From positions 1-64,000 of the forward strand of contig JADFUC010002297.1 of the NCBI GenBank assembly GCA_019722365.1: DNA of 64,000 nucleotides, written 5' to 3'. The notes beneath the pieces are model-generated. The model was not told the DNA's origin. It worked only from the letters and a program-made list of their open reading frames with translations, and ran no database searches. Origin of the DNA: Lithospermum erythrorhizon. Lineage: Eukaryota > Streptophyta > Magnoliopsida > Boraginales > Boraginaceae. Positions 45,759 through 58,329 of this stretch are shown here, piece by piece (positions within the stretch are counted from its first letter, which is position 1; each line of letters starts with the position of its first letter). The translations under genes were made by a program, and so were the position numbers.

Positions 45759-47507
45759 TACCTTATTTGTCAATCAATGATGCAGGAATAATTTAGGAGC
45801 TTACACAAAAATAATTAGCAATATATTTTTAAAAATATAAAAAAGTAAATTCACACAAAACAGTACTGTTTAATCACATAAAACATCTTTTTTGAATTTT
45901 CATTTTTTTTATATTAGTATTAGTGAATGAAATTACTAAAATACTCTTAATTTAAGATGCAAAAGAACAAAAATAGCCCCGTTTAATTACAACAAATCAA
46001 TGTATTACATAACTACAACCCATCCAATAATCACTATCAAATTGAATAGATTACATAACTATAGCGATCAAATGGTCTAACACGCTATAAGTAAAGTGCT
46101 TACAAATACTAGCTAACAAATCGATCTAACATCTGTATAATATGCCATTGGCCATAACATAATTTTACTTGGTTTCTTTTCTTTCTTTTGTGAAATATTA
46201 GGTGGCTGAAATTGGTTTAGCTTGTATCAATGAATACCGTTACTGAAATATGTTTTCAAACCATCAAAAAATAGTTCAATTTAATTTAATGTATCAAAAT
46301 AAAATAAAATTATAATTCCTAATGGCTTAATTTCATTTTAGGCAACTCACCTATCATGGAACTTTTAAATAAAAGATTTAAATATTTCAACTTCAGTTGT
46401 ACATCCGAGATATATTTCGATACTAACTTTCGAAAATCAGAAGACTCCGAAATTTTTTAAGACATAATCAATTTCGACATAGTTCTGTCAAACAATTTGA
46501 TTAAACTAACTCACCTATTCTAATTAACCTAACCACACCTCATTTATATAACCCATTCAGAATGCTCCCCCAATCACCTTCAACCTTTATTACCATCTTT
46601 ATCACCACCACATTCATCACCATAACTACCACCTCACCACCTTAGAAAGATATACATCGCCTCCGCTTAAAATTATAATAGTGAGTCAAAAAAGTTAAAA
46701 TCGATAAAATCATATACCTCCTCTAAAATAACTTCAGCCCCTAAAAAATTTACACACACCTCAAATTCAGACTTCCTTATATTATTTAATTTCTTCTTTT
46801 TATTATCGAAAAATCTTGAAATACTTGATTTTTACAAGCTTTTAATAATAAGAGAGTCAGTAAAGACATGTACATAAAAAAACTAAATTAAAATAAATTA
46901 AAAGTGATAATTTAAATATATTTTAGATAAAAATTTTGGGCGAAGTTCTATTTATCACGCCTTTATCACCTTTTTAAAACTTAAAAAAGAGAAAAAATTG
47001 AGCCACACACCAACAAAGATACAATCTTGATTCATTCCCAAAAAAATTTCCTTTAAATAAGCTTCTAAAAATGTTAAATTCTACAAATTTATATGAATTC
47101 AACCAAAAATATAAATCACTCTCCAGTAAAGTTGCAATTTTGATTCACCCTACTACTTGACCTTCTAAATAAACTTCAAAAAATGCATAATTCATACAAA
47201 TTCAAATCTTGTAGAAAGGAAAATAGTATTACAAACCAGTGAAGTTACAATCTTGATTATTACAGATAATCACAAACCAATGAATAGATGGATATATTAT
47301 GAAGTTTAACAAAAATCGTGCATCACAAATTATTACAGATTATAATTCGTTTTTTGTTGTAATTAGAGCTTGGGGGAGATATTTTAGGTGATGATCAACT
47401 TGTTCTTGGGTTAATGATCATTTAGTTAACTGGAAGTCAATGCTCGAAGCCGACGATTTCAAAGCCGCCAAGAAAAATGCGCCAGCGACTACCAAATATC
47501 AAATATT
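45759..47507. other. Intergenic, no gene recognised
   Basis: AT-rich. Short repeated phrases such as TTACAATCTTGATT.A.TTC and ACCAATGAAGTTACAATCTTGATT (47000-47290) suggest local duplication with a period of about 110 bases. No coding region. Confidence 0.4.
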
Positions 47508-50146
47508 TAGGCTTAATTTCATCTGCATTAATTTCGACCTTTCACAACCTTTCAAACAAAGACCTAAACTATTCAACACTTCAAATAAAAGACTGAAACA
47601 GATAAGACTGAACTTTTCAAACAAGACTGAACTTTCAAAATCATGGCACCTACACTTTTAAAATACAAAATCAAGTTTAGAAGGACAATTTAATCAAATA
47701 ACATAAAAACAACTCACCTATCCCTTGCTATCTAACTCCAACCACACATCAAAATAATAATTCTAATCAAACATATTAACCAAAAAAAAAAAAAATATTT
47801 TCTTTTAAAAAAAAATCCAAACTTAAACTCAACCACAATGGGCTCATTAAAAATATAAGATTTTAGAACTTCAGTTGACGTGGTTTGAGATAACCAAAAT
47901 AAAGCACCAAACTTTATTTTTAATCACAAAGATTAAGCAAAAGACACACCTAAATTGGTACGAGGGAGAACTATGTCATAATCAAAGAATTTTTACCAAA
48001 GTTCGGTAACATCGAATGCCTAGTTGGCTAGAAAGTACTTTCCAAAGAACTTAAGCTCGGGCTGCCTCGATTCTCATCAGAAGGGCTGTGATGCGAAGCT
48101 TTAAAAAAACTAAAAAAGAACTTTACCAAGCTCAAAACATAAACTAAATTTCAGAGAGATAGGTCAAATTCATCATTCCCTAGATTTACATAATGAAAAT
48201 ACCTAAACAATAATAAAGAAAAAAGGTACTCACAACTACTTCATCCAGCAGCTCGTACACAAGTACAAAATTTTTCCGCAGAGCCTCTTCATTGAGAAAA
48301 CCAAGATAATCTTTGATGACACAATTCCATTGGGGTTCATTAAAAATAGGTTTTTGGCTGCCACACCCCTAAACTATCGATACCCTTTTCTATACTTTAT
48401 CTCCCCGAACTAATTTTTGTCCGATAGGTCCCTATACTCTCTTTCTTTTGTCCTGACACAGTCCCCTGTGCATCACCTTCTGTACTAAAATGCATAATGA
48501 AATGACTTTATTACCCCTAAAAACATTGAAATGACTATATTACCCCTAAAACTTACAAGAGACACAATGTTCAATGACTATATTACCCCTATATTAAAAA
48601 TAACTATTTTGCTTCCTATTAATTACACTAGTATCGACTAGCATGTGGGCTTCACATTTTAAATATTTTAAATACTCAAAATAAACCCCCATACTTTTCT
48701 GGCAAAAGTTAATATACCCCCCACCCCTTTCTTCTTCAACATACCCCCACCCCTACCCCCCCCACCCCACCCCCACCACCTGCCGCCTCCCCCCATCACC
48801 ACCCCTCTTCCCCCACCATCACCCCATTGCTCCCATCACTACCCCGCCCAACCACCCTACTCGTACCCACCACTGCACCCCACCCCCACGCACACCCACT
48901 ACCCTACTCCCTCCCCACCACTACCATCACCTCCCGCCCCCTCCTCCGCAACCATTGAACCATCCTCCATCACCCCCCTGCACTCTCCGTACTCCCCCAC
49001 CCTCACCACTCATCAACATAATCTTCACCAAATGTTAGTAAAAGCAATGTGCTAAACAAAAGATTCGGTAAACGGTATTTCGTACCAATTTTGCATAAAA
49101 TCAAGATGCATCCCCCCCCACCCCCCACATCCCTCCCACACTCTTCCGCTTAAAGGAGCCGAGGACATGCCTACTCCCAACCATAACTCCCCCACATATT
49201 GCCCTCAGCCGAATTTAAAGTGGATTTCAACGATTTGGGTCAATCCAATTAAGTGGATTTGTAGCGATTCAATAACCTAAGAAAGGAATTTCATACGATT
49301 TGTTTCAACTCCAATCAAGGGATTTGTAGTTTAAGGATTTTCTCGAGTTCTCGCATCAGCGAGGCATCATCGGGGGTCAACGCAGTTAACGCTGCCTTAC
49401 CGTGAGGCGCTGGGGGTGTGGGCAGTGAGTGCTAAGTAGTGCTAAGAAAGTGGTCGGTGCCCTTATTTTACCATGTAAAATATTTTAAAACGTTGCTCCT
49501 ATTATTTTGTGTAGCTGTTAGGGTAAAATAGTCATTTTAACCGCTTAAAGTGAAAATTAGATTTAGGAGTGTCCTCGCATGCTAACGATAATTCAGCGGG
49601 TGTCCACAAAAAGGATAGAGTCTCAAGCTGCATAAAAATAATAAGTTCACACCACATGTAAAATTACGCGAGAAGCTTAGAGCAAAGGCTGCCAAAAAGC
49701 CTTAAAAATATAAGATTATGGTTCTTTTAGTTTTGGATGTTTTAAATTATGGATTTTGTTGTTTTGAGTTAAAGTTTGGATTTTTTTAAAGCACATATTT
49801 TTGGGTGGTGTGGTTAATATGTTCCAATTAAAATTATTTTACAATGTTGGGGAGTATGCGATTTGAATGAAATTGTTTTTATGTTATTTGATTAAATTGT
49901 CCTTCTAAAATTTAATTTTTTCTTACAAGAGTGTAGGTGTCATGGTTTTGAAAAGTCTGTGTGCTTGTTTGAAAAGCTCGCGTACAAAATACATCCTATG
50001 TTTACTTAAAAAAGTTGAAGAATTTAGATACTTGTTTAAACGCTCACGAAAGCGTCGTGCCTGTATTTAAATTCGCCAGTTCCAAACATTTATATACTTA
50101 TTTGAAAGTTTTCTTATAGTCAGATGAGTAGATGAAATTAAGCCTA
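47508..50146. mobile_element. 2.6-kb element with long terminal inverted repeats
   Basis: TAGGCTTAATTTCATCT at 47508 and its exact reverse complement ending at 50146 begin inverted arms of roughly 330-390 bases. Shared landmarks read inwards: CTTTTCAAACAAG, ATCATGGCACCTACACT (right arm ACCATGACACCTACACT), AGAAGGACAATTTAATCAAATAACATAAAAACAA and ATATTAACCA, then ATCCAAACTT.AACTCAA. Arm length would fit a Mutator-like element, but no transposase or 9-bp target duplication was seen. The core (about 48330-49620) is unlike the arms: it holds ACTATATTACCCCTA repeats and a very C-rich tract. Confidence 0.7.
48715..49140. repeat. C-rich low-complexity tract
   Basis: Plus strand is made of CCCCACCC, CCCCCCATCACC and CACCACC words between about 48717 and 48990, with CCCCCCCACCCCCCACATCCC at about 49110. 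The complement has many runs of three or more G, so it could form G-quadruplexes. Translation gives Pro/His/Thr-rich low-complexity frames with stops; no gene. Confidence 0.75.
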
Positions 50147-51360
50147 CTCCTAATTTACACATACGAAATTGACTTGTATCAAAACTATAATTTTAATAGC
50201 AACATACAAGAAAACACTAATATTTGATATTTATTTTCTCTAAATCTATATCAAAATTATAATATTAATAACAACATATACATGAAATCACTAATATTTG
50301 ATATTTTTTTCCTCTCGGATACAAAACACATACAAAGTACTTGAGTTCAAAATATAAAAAATCAATTATAAATTCAAAACTCAATTTTTTTTTTGGGATG
50401 GAAGAAAGTATGTACTTGAGTTTTGACCTCATTATTGTTCCCAATATTGGACCCATCTTTGTCTTGCTTGCTCGCCTTAAAATATTTCAACTTGGCAACA
50501 CAAGAGATTTTATTTGAACTTCAGATCACTAATTTGACCACAATCTCGCTCGTTCAATCTCATTTTAGTAGAAAGTTGGGGACATATAAAAGCAGATTAG
50601 AAGGGAATATCCAATTAGCTAGGTCACAAGTAGGGGAGGAAATACCTGAACAATTTGAAATATAATTTTATTAAGTATTTTTTTAAAAAACTATATTAAT
50701 TTATTACAAAATTATATTGTTCTGGCCCTCTCCCTCTACCCTTTTTAATATTTTTATTTTTTCTTATATATATATTATCGTTTATCCGACCCTCATACAC
50801 AAATTCTAATTTTGCCACTAGTCACAAGTATTACTTTGTGTTCAAGTTAATTATAAATTGTTTATACATAAATTATAAGTTAGTCGCTTAAATAACAAAA
50901 AATAGATTTTAGATATAGAATAATTTATCATATTAATTCCCAAAAAAAAAAAATTACACCTATAATGAAATTTCAAAAAATATTCTAAGGTGATTCTTGA
51001 ACCAAACCTTTTTCTCTTGTTGCCTTAGTATCATTTATATATTTTTGTGGACTATTATACTTGTGTTTAGTTCTACCTCAATTCGAAAATGATTGTCAAA
51101 TTTGCTTTTCGATTTTGAAAATTAACAAACTTTATTTACTACTTTAATTGGTACAAGTAATTTTGATTTATATAAAATTAATTACCATGTTAATAATAAA
51201 CTAGATTAAAGATATCATTTTTGGATATATCTTTACAAAAATTATGCAACATATATAGGAGTACATAAATATTACAGTTCAAAAAAATCAACTACCAATT
51301 TCAAGATTTGACAATATTTGACATGTAATTTATATGACATAGTTCACAGCATTATTAAAA
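50147..51360. other. Intergenic upstream of the tRNA gene
   Basis: A duplicated phrase, CTATATCAAAATTATAATATTAATAACAACATATA (about 50245) and CAAAACTATAATTTTAATAGCAACATACA (about 50178), with AAATCACTAATATTTGATATTT repeated. TTTTTTTTTGGGATGGAAGAAAGTA (50388) resembles a Stowaway-type end. No gene. Confidence 0.4.
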
Positions 51361-51432
51361 GCCGTCTTAGCTCAGTGGTAGAGCGCGTGGCTTTTAACCA
51401 CGTGGTCGTGGGTTCGATCCCCACAGACGGCG
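51361..51432 (+). tRNA. tRNA-Lys(UUU), nuclear type
   Basis: Complete 72-base cloverleaf: acceptor stem GCCGTCT/AGACGGC with discriminator G, D arm GCTC-AGTGGTA-GAGC, anticodon arm CGTGG-CTTTTAA-CCACG with anticodon TTT, variable loop TGGTC, T arm GTGGG-TTCGATC-CCCAC. No intron and no encoded CCA. The T-run at about 51445 (AATTTTTCT) is a plausible Pol III terminator. Plastid trnK has a long intron, so this is a nuclear gene. All stems are fully paired, which argues for a functional gene. Confidence 0.95.
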
Positions 51433-52100
51433 AAACTAAATTCAATTTTTCTATCAAACTGTTTTTTCTTCAGGTTTTTTGCACTTTCAAAGCAAAGAGT
51501 ATCAAATAGAAAGGTTCAGTTTCAATATTTCTTAATGGCAATAAATTTAATTCCATTTTTCCCTTCAAAAAGTTGTAACAATTTTCCAACATAGTAAATC
51601 TGTAAAGCTTTATATTCTCTATCTCCTATGAGTCGATCGACAACTAAGTCGCAACTTGATCTTTTAGCCGATGAGCCAATTCATTGGTTCGGTACTTTTA
51701 TATTAGTAATGTATATTATAATATTAATGACGCATGAAGAAGCTTTTACATAGCCCTTTAAAAATTCTTTGAAAAACTCTTCTATTCAAGGTTGGTATCT
51801 GTTAAATGATTATTTAAACATGACATAAACCCAAAATCTGACTCATACGACATCACATATTTAAAATAATTTAACGGACTAACATACTCACCATTAAACG
51901 TTGATAGAAGACGCTGCAGAGATTGTCCTACTAAAAGTCGCCCAAATTGAAAAGAAAATGCTTTCTCCCTTTCGCTTATAAATCTCGGGTTACGTGTTTT
52001 CATTTGTTATTGTTTTGTTACACACTATTACTGAGAATATGTAATGCAAATTTGTATATAGAGTGATGACCTTTTCAATTCTTCATCATCAACTCTAATA
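51433..52100. other. Intergenic, no gene recognised
   Basis: AT-rich flank of the tRNA gene; the minus-strand frame at 51782-52003 shows no recognisable domain. Confidence 0.45.
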
Positions 52101-52298
52101 CTCCATCCGGTTTCAAAATGTATAATCGTTGTATTTAAAAGCCGATTTGTTAAGGGATTGTGAAAACTATATTGGGATCAGAAACTATCGAGATTGTAAA
52201 AGTTTACATCAATGAAAGTATAAAAAATTGTAAACAATCAACTATTGTGAAAAAGTAAAAAAATTTATAGATGATCATGTATTTTGAGACGGAGGAAG
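52101..52298. mobile_element. Stowaway-type MITE with TA target duplication
   Basis: CTCCATCCGGTTTCAAAATG at 52101 and ATTTTGAGACGGAGGAAG at 52281-52298 are inverted copies with a few mismatches. TA flanks both ends (52099-52100 and 52299-52300). The CTCC.TCCG end and TA duplication are the signature of Tc1/mariner-derived Stowaway elements. 198 bases, no coding capacity. Confidence 0.8.
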
Positions 52299-52325
52299 TA
52301 TTAGTTACCCATCAAAGCTAATAAT

Positions 52326-52465
52326 GTTAAGATTTGTAACAATTGTAATATTTATAATGAATTTGTAAATTAATATGAAAATTAAACATCCTACTAATGA
52401 CCATTTAATGAGGAAGAATTCAAATAGTTTTGAATTAAATAAAATATTCTTACATTCTCCCACTT
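52326..52465 (-). mobile_element. Probable 3' LTR edge and polypurine tract of copia-2
   Basis: TTCTCCCACTT at 52455-52465 reads AAGTGGGAGAA on the minus strand, the usual polypurine tract next to the 3' LTR of copia elements. TTACA just before it would be the LTR edge (TG...CA). The LTR's far end is not certain; TG at 52326 is one possibility. A matching second LTR was not found. Confidence 0.5.
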
Positions 52466-55400
52466 GGTCTATAGGAGGATCTATTATAATTTTCATACTT
52501 CGAACATAAGGCGAGCGTGATACAAATCACTCGTTTATATTGTTATCATAAGTGTCTTGACTAATCGAGTTGTCAATGAGAGTCATGCCGTGCACATATT
52601 ATTTTGCAATATGTTAACTTCCATGTACTACATCATTGATAATTTTCATAACTAGGCCGTGAATGAGAGCAACATAATGGTCTCGTTAATGTCTTGAATA
52701 AAACTATTTTTGTTATCATTCTTTTAAGCATAAGATATACATATCATAAAATAGAAATGAAAGATGTTAAAATTTATTAAGAGTTCAATAATTGTTATGC
52801 ATAAGTACAATGATAAATGGCACAAGATAAATGATAATTAGGAACTATCAGCAAGACCCATACTTTCAGTATATCCCTGAAAGGTCTTTGGAGGTAGTCC
52901 TTTTGTGAAAATATCTGTCACTTGTAAGTTTGTACATATTGATTCAACAAAACAATTTTCCGCCTAACCTCCCTCTTGTTTCAAAGAATGTATTTTAGGT
53001 CCAATGCTGCTTTTGAACCCTAGTTATCCTATCATGTTTTGAGAAGAAGGTTGTACTATCATTACGCTAATGGCCAGAGATAAATTTAAAAGCCGCAAAC
53101 CGTGAGAAAAAATTACTTAGCCATGTTCCCCATCAGTTCTCGTGAATATGCCACGACCATCACGGCGACCCAAAAAAGATTCTCGTATTTTTGGCTTCTC
53201 CATGATGTTGCATCTCCACATAAGAGATACACATAGCCAATAACAAACCCGGTGCTGTGACATCCAAGAAGACTGAATCTAATAACCATAACCCAGAAAG
53301 TACTGGATTTTTGACATGTGAGCATATAATTCATTGTTCTCTTTTAGGTATCTCAAAACTTTCTTTAGAAGTTTCAATGAGCGACGCCTCTCGGGTTGCT
53401 TTGAAATATCCTCAAGTGAAACTAACATAGTATATAAAGTCTTGTACAAAATTGAAAATACATCAAACTCCCTACAAGAGAATCATAAGGATATTTTACC
53501 ATTTCTTCTTGTTCCATAGGAGTATGTGGGCACTGCTCAAGAACAAGTTTGTTTCCATTATGCAGTGGAACATGACTGGAGGAACAATTAGTCATGCCAA
53601 ATCTTTCAAGAACTTTTTCAATATATGCTTTCTGAGACAATCCTAGAACTTCATGTGATATATCATGTAATATTTCTATCCTGATCACATAGAAACCTCT
53701 CACCCATATTTTTTGTTAAATAAGTGTTTTATCGATGTGCTTTTTCGCTTTGTATGTGTCGTTAATGTGATGGATACACCAAGTAGAGTATTGAGTATTA
53801 TTACAATTGATCGAAATCCAACCAATTTTGTGATTGAGATTTTGCTCAATCTCAAAAAAGGAATGTTATTTATGGGCGAAGATATCATGCTCAAATAGGC
53901 AAAGCATTGAGAAAATCTTTCTTTCCCGAACGAGCCTAATATTGTTATGGAGATTCTGTTGATCAGCATTGATCAAGACTTGGCGATTGTGTTCACATTA
54001 CACGCTGAGCTATTTAAGTGACTGGACGTACATCGTTGTACACAAGAAATACATTCTCATTTTATTCTCTTCATAAATATACGTAGTTGATGTAATTTTG
54101 GTTTAGTGTGTTTGAGTTCCTTGTTCTCTTAACTCAAATCAAGCTTGTACACTGCTTCTGACACATCCGTTAGCGATTAAACTGAAACCAACATATACCA
54201 TTCTTAATCACATGTCAAGTTGAGCATCATGGTATCATGTGCAAAGATAGTAAGAATCGTGAGCCTCGCTTCACTAGTTGATGTGAGTTTTCTTGAGCGT
54301 AGAAGTCGAGATACCGTCTCATTAAGTCCTCCTGTAACACCTCATCATAGTGCACCTTTACCGGGTTTATACCCCCTGCATCTCTAGCCGCTGGCACCGA
54401 ACCAGTTAACAATTCTGTGTCCTTGTTATTATTTTTCCAGACTTGTTATTGTCCAAGTATTACCAACCTCCCCGTAGACTAACACTCAAGTATTACCAAG
54501 ATTGCTACTTCTTATCTTTTTCATCTTTCATTTCAAAGTTCTTTCAAAGATAATCCTTGGGCCAGATAATAAACCGAGATCGCTTACTAGCAAATAAAAT
54601 GTCATCAACATACAAAAATCAAAAATATGAACTCGCTCCCACCGAACTTCGAGGTATATTGGAAATACGAGATACGATCTCATAAATATGTCTCATTAAC
54701 AATTTTATTGTACAATCGCTTTTACTAGAATTTAATTATATTCAATAATATAATGTATATGTTCATTGTTGTGACAATCGACATATTAGGATTAACTCAA
54801 TTCGACATTAGGGTTATGATGACTTACTAGTGGTTCACTCATAATCTTATATATTACCACAATGTTCAGTTAACATAAATTAATATATTACTCTTGTTAA
54901 TCGAGCGTAAAGAGGTCACACAACAATACGACGACTATAATATGATTATAACTACCCCCCTGCTAAGGTTAAATCATCAGATGAAAACGATGGTCCAAAA
55001 ACTCCAATTGTGAATTCACCCATAGCGCGAAACCATGCGTAGTGGATAAGAGTTCAGAATCTTCAGGAAGAATTCTAGAATGTTCCTTTTGAAAAGTGGA
55101 AGAGTTTCACCACATCTCTTTGAAAGCCTTAAAAGTAGGGATTTTGAGGCCTATATAAAGGCCACTTTTGGAGATGAAAAACTTGCTCATTCACTTTTTA
55201 TTTTGAGAAAACCAGCAAACTCTTTCTCCCCCCACCCTCAAGGTTGAGTAGCAGAGGAAGAACTTCTATTTCTCTCAAGCTAGGTACATACGGTAAATCT
55301 CCACAAACATCGTTTTATAATCTCATGTAGTTCCTGTAATCGTTAGATAATTGTTATTTTAATTGTGAAACCCAACACTCATATTAGCTGCGGTCAACTA

Positions 55401-57900
55401 TATTTTCATTTAAATCGACACAGTGAATGATTTCATGAAATTCTTGTGATACCGCTTTTCGAGAAGCTCTCGTCTCTGAGCCCATAAATTAATTTATTAA
55501 GTCTGGCTGACCTCATGCCTCGTCTCCTTCGATTATGAAGCCTTCAAAGCGACACACGACTCTTTTCTTCCAAGTGTCCATTTAGAAAAAAGTTTTTCAC
55601 ATCCATTTGATGCAGAACTCGAAGTTCATAAATGAGCTACTAATGCCACGATAAATCTAAGAGAATCTTTCCAGAAATAGGAACAAAGTCTTACAAGAGT
55701 CAATGCCTTCTTTTCTCGATGAAAATATTTGAAACAAGTCCGGATTTATATCGCTCAATTTACCATTAGGGTCACATTTGGTTTTGAAAACCATTTACAA
55801 CCGACTATTTTTGCCCAGAGGCACCGAATCCAGTTCCTCACACTTGATTCGATTGCATAAGTTTCGATTCATCATTCATAACATCAAACCATTTACTAGA
55901 ATTAACATCCTTCATGGTCATGGTCAAGAAATCGGATCCTTAGTCCCTTTATATTAGATAAAGCAAGCAATCATCGTGAATAGTAGATCTCTCTTTTCTC
56001 TTTCGAGACCGCCTTTAATAAGCCGGGTTCTCGTGGCGCTTTTAGTAACATCATGTCGCAGGATAATCTCACATGTATCGGGTGATCATTTATGAGATTT
56101 TCTTCATTGTGAATATTTTCATCAACGTAGACGAGTCCTAATGCTTAAAGTAAGAGGGCCAAGCGGTAGGTTCCCGATTTCCCGAATTTACTCACTTGTT
56201 GTTTAGTACTCCCACCGATTTTACCATTCTCATAGAATCGCAGCTGCTTCAACAATTTCATACTTATGGTTAGACAATAAAAACCTATATCCTTTGAATT
56301 TGTTAGATAACCAATAAAGCAATCACTTCAACTATCTTAAAATCAAATTCTTTTCATGTGGATTGTAAATTCTAGCTTCAGCTTGACACCCCCCAAATTT
56401 AAAAAATGTCTTAAACCAGTTTCATCCTTTTCTGTAAAGCTCAAAAGGTGTCTTTTAAACTAACTTTACTTTTTAACTTATTAAGATATAAACAGCTATC
56501 CGTAATGCATCCATCCACAAGGATATGGGTAAATTTGCATGAGTCATCATAGATCTAACCATTTTTATATATGTTTGATTTCGCCTTTCAACTATACCGT
56601 TCTGCCATGGTGATCCAGGCGTTGTGTATCAGGCAAGGCAACAATCCCAAGTTTTGGAGAAGCTTAACAAAAAGTGGTTGTGATGTTTCCTATTTCATCA
56701 TACATTCCATAGAATTCACCAATTCTATCGTAATCTAATAATTTCACTTTATTTCTCTAGTTGCCTTTCGACTCCAAAGAATGAATATTTCAGACAACAT
56801 CTACCGATTGATATTTGTCATTCAATAGATAAAGATAAGAATAACGGAATAATCATCGATAAAGTGATAAAATGTTTCTCTCTCCTAAAAGTTGGAACAT
56901 CAAAAGGTCCACAAATGTATGTATGTATTATTTCAAGACGTCAAGTTTTTTATGGCTTCTTTCTTTGTTTCTTTTTGTTGTTTTCTCTTTTTAATATAAT
57001 CAACAAATGGTATAATAATATTAATAAAATCAAATGTCCGGGGAAGACACCATCTTTACTAATAGTTTGATTCTTTCTACTAGATATATGACCTAGTTTC
57101 TTTTTATACTACAAGAAGTATGAGTCTTTTTTTAGATGACTTTTTTTTTTTTTGTTTCCCCATTATTATGCAAAGTGTGACACGGAGTTTATCATCTTGA
57201 TGTTTGAGATGACTTTATAAAGTCCATATCAATGAAAAATTCCGTAATCAATATGATAAATTCTTTTAAACAAACCGAAATTTGTATCGCTAAGTTCAAA
57301 TGAGTATCCAAACTTATTCAAAGACGCTACAAAAAATCAAATTACGAAATGACGGTACATAAAGATTTTGGCATAAGTCCATTTGATAACCCGCTTTGAA
57401 GCTAAAGTAAGACAAAAGGTTCCAACAACTTCAACCAAACTCTATCTTTATTTCCCTATGAAAATGAAATCCTCATTTGGTTTTGTGGTTTCTATTGTAC
57501 CTAATCCCCGGATAGAATTCAAACGTGAACACAAGAAGAAGATCAATCCACCAGCAGTAAGAAGGAATATTAGTAAGACTTACGAAATCTTTTGAGGTTA
57601 CCTTTGTTTTCAAAACCATTATTTACTCTTAACACACCGCTTGGAAATGTCATGTTTCTTATAGAATTTGCAAACATTCGCCTTTTCTTCTCGTGGGATG
57701 CATTTAACCAACATCATCCGATTTGGGGCGCTACTTGTTTTACGTGGTTGGAGAAATTATTTTTCACCTTATCTTTCCAGCCTCCTTGAGTGAAACAAAG
57801 AACATTAAAGCCTTAAGGGGTCTTACCTAAACTCCTCTTGAAACCAAGTTATACATCAATTCATTAAGCCTCGCACCTTCTTAATAAAGGTTATAACGAA
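52466..57900 (-). mobile_element. Decayed Ty1/copia retrotransposon (copia-2)
   Basis: Minus strand. RNase H part near 53330-53120 (SWRSQKYENLFWVAVMVV). RT end 53703-53422 (LGLSQKAYIEKVLERFGM, then YPYDSLVGSLMY). RT start about 55950-55550 (TMKDVNSSKWFDVMNDE; FLNGHLE near 55600). Integrase core near 56640-56510 (GSPWQNGIVERRNQTYIK, MVRSMMTHANLP). Towards 57900 lies gag, with no readable zinc finger. Many frameshifts and stops; the RT is interrupted at about 53900-55500 by unrelated sequence, including the plus-strand LTR-like block. A dead element. Confidence 0.8.
54760..55378 (+). mobile_element. Plus-strand LTR-like block with TATA box inside copia-2
   Basis: Interrupts the copia-2 reverse transcriptase. 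It has GCCTATATAAAGGCC at about 55149, a good TATA box on the plus strand, then a transcript-like stretch with GAAAACTTGCTCATTCAC and a CT-rich leader, and ends near CCCAACA (55378). These are features of an LTR (U3 with TATA, then R/U5). No internal region follows, so a solo LTR is likely. Both edges are estimates and no target duplication was found. Confidence 0.4.
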
Positions 57901-58329
57901 TTTTGAATGGTTTGTAAGCGATAGGTAAAGTCTACTCAACTCGCAGGAAAGATCATCCATAGTCAAACCAACTCCCTATGTTCGACAACAAGGTCAATCA
58001 TTTCATCGACATGAACGCTCATCGAGCGAGAATCATCAAACTTCTTTGCTTACAAGTGTCTCAAGCTTATAAGTTTCCCAAGAAGCGGATTTTTCTCAGC
58101 CTTGAACCGATCTTCTTCAACCAGCCAAGGAACCAAAATTTTGTGTAGAGAGGGCGCAGAGATTAAATATAAAAAATACCATTCATCATAAAAAAAATAC
58201 ATAAATAATAAACATTAAGTGGAAATAGATAGCAAAATCTAAACTATTTTATCTTGTTTGACATCTTTAGTGGCACACGACGATTTTTTTTTTAAGATCA
58301 AAAGATTCATACCTGAATCAACATCGAAA
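57901..58329. other. Junction between copia-2 and hAT copy B
   Basis: Degraded sequence with no readable domain; it may hold the 5' end of copia-2 (57900-58140), and the T-run near 58281 lies next to the hAT relic. Confidence 0.35.

Noticed and set aside
51361..51432. Plastid-derived trnK insertion
   Set aside because: Plastid trnK-UUU contains a long intron and has a different sequence; this one is intronless and of the nuclear type.
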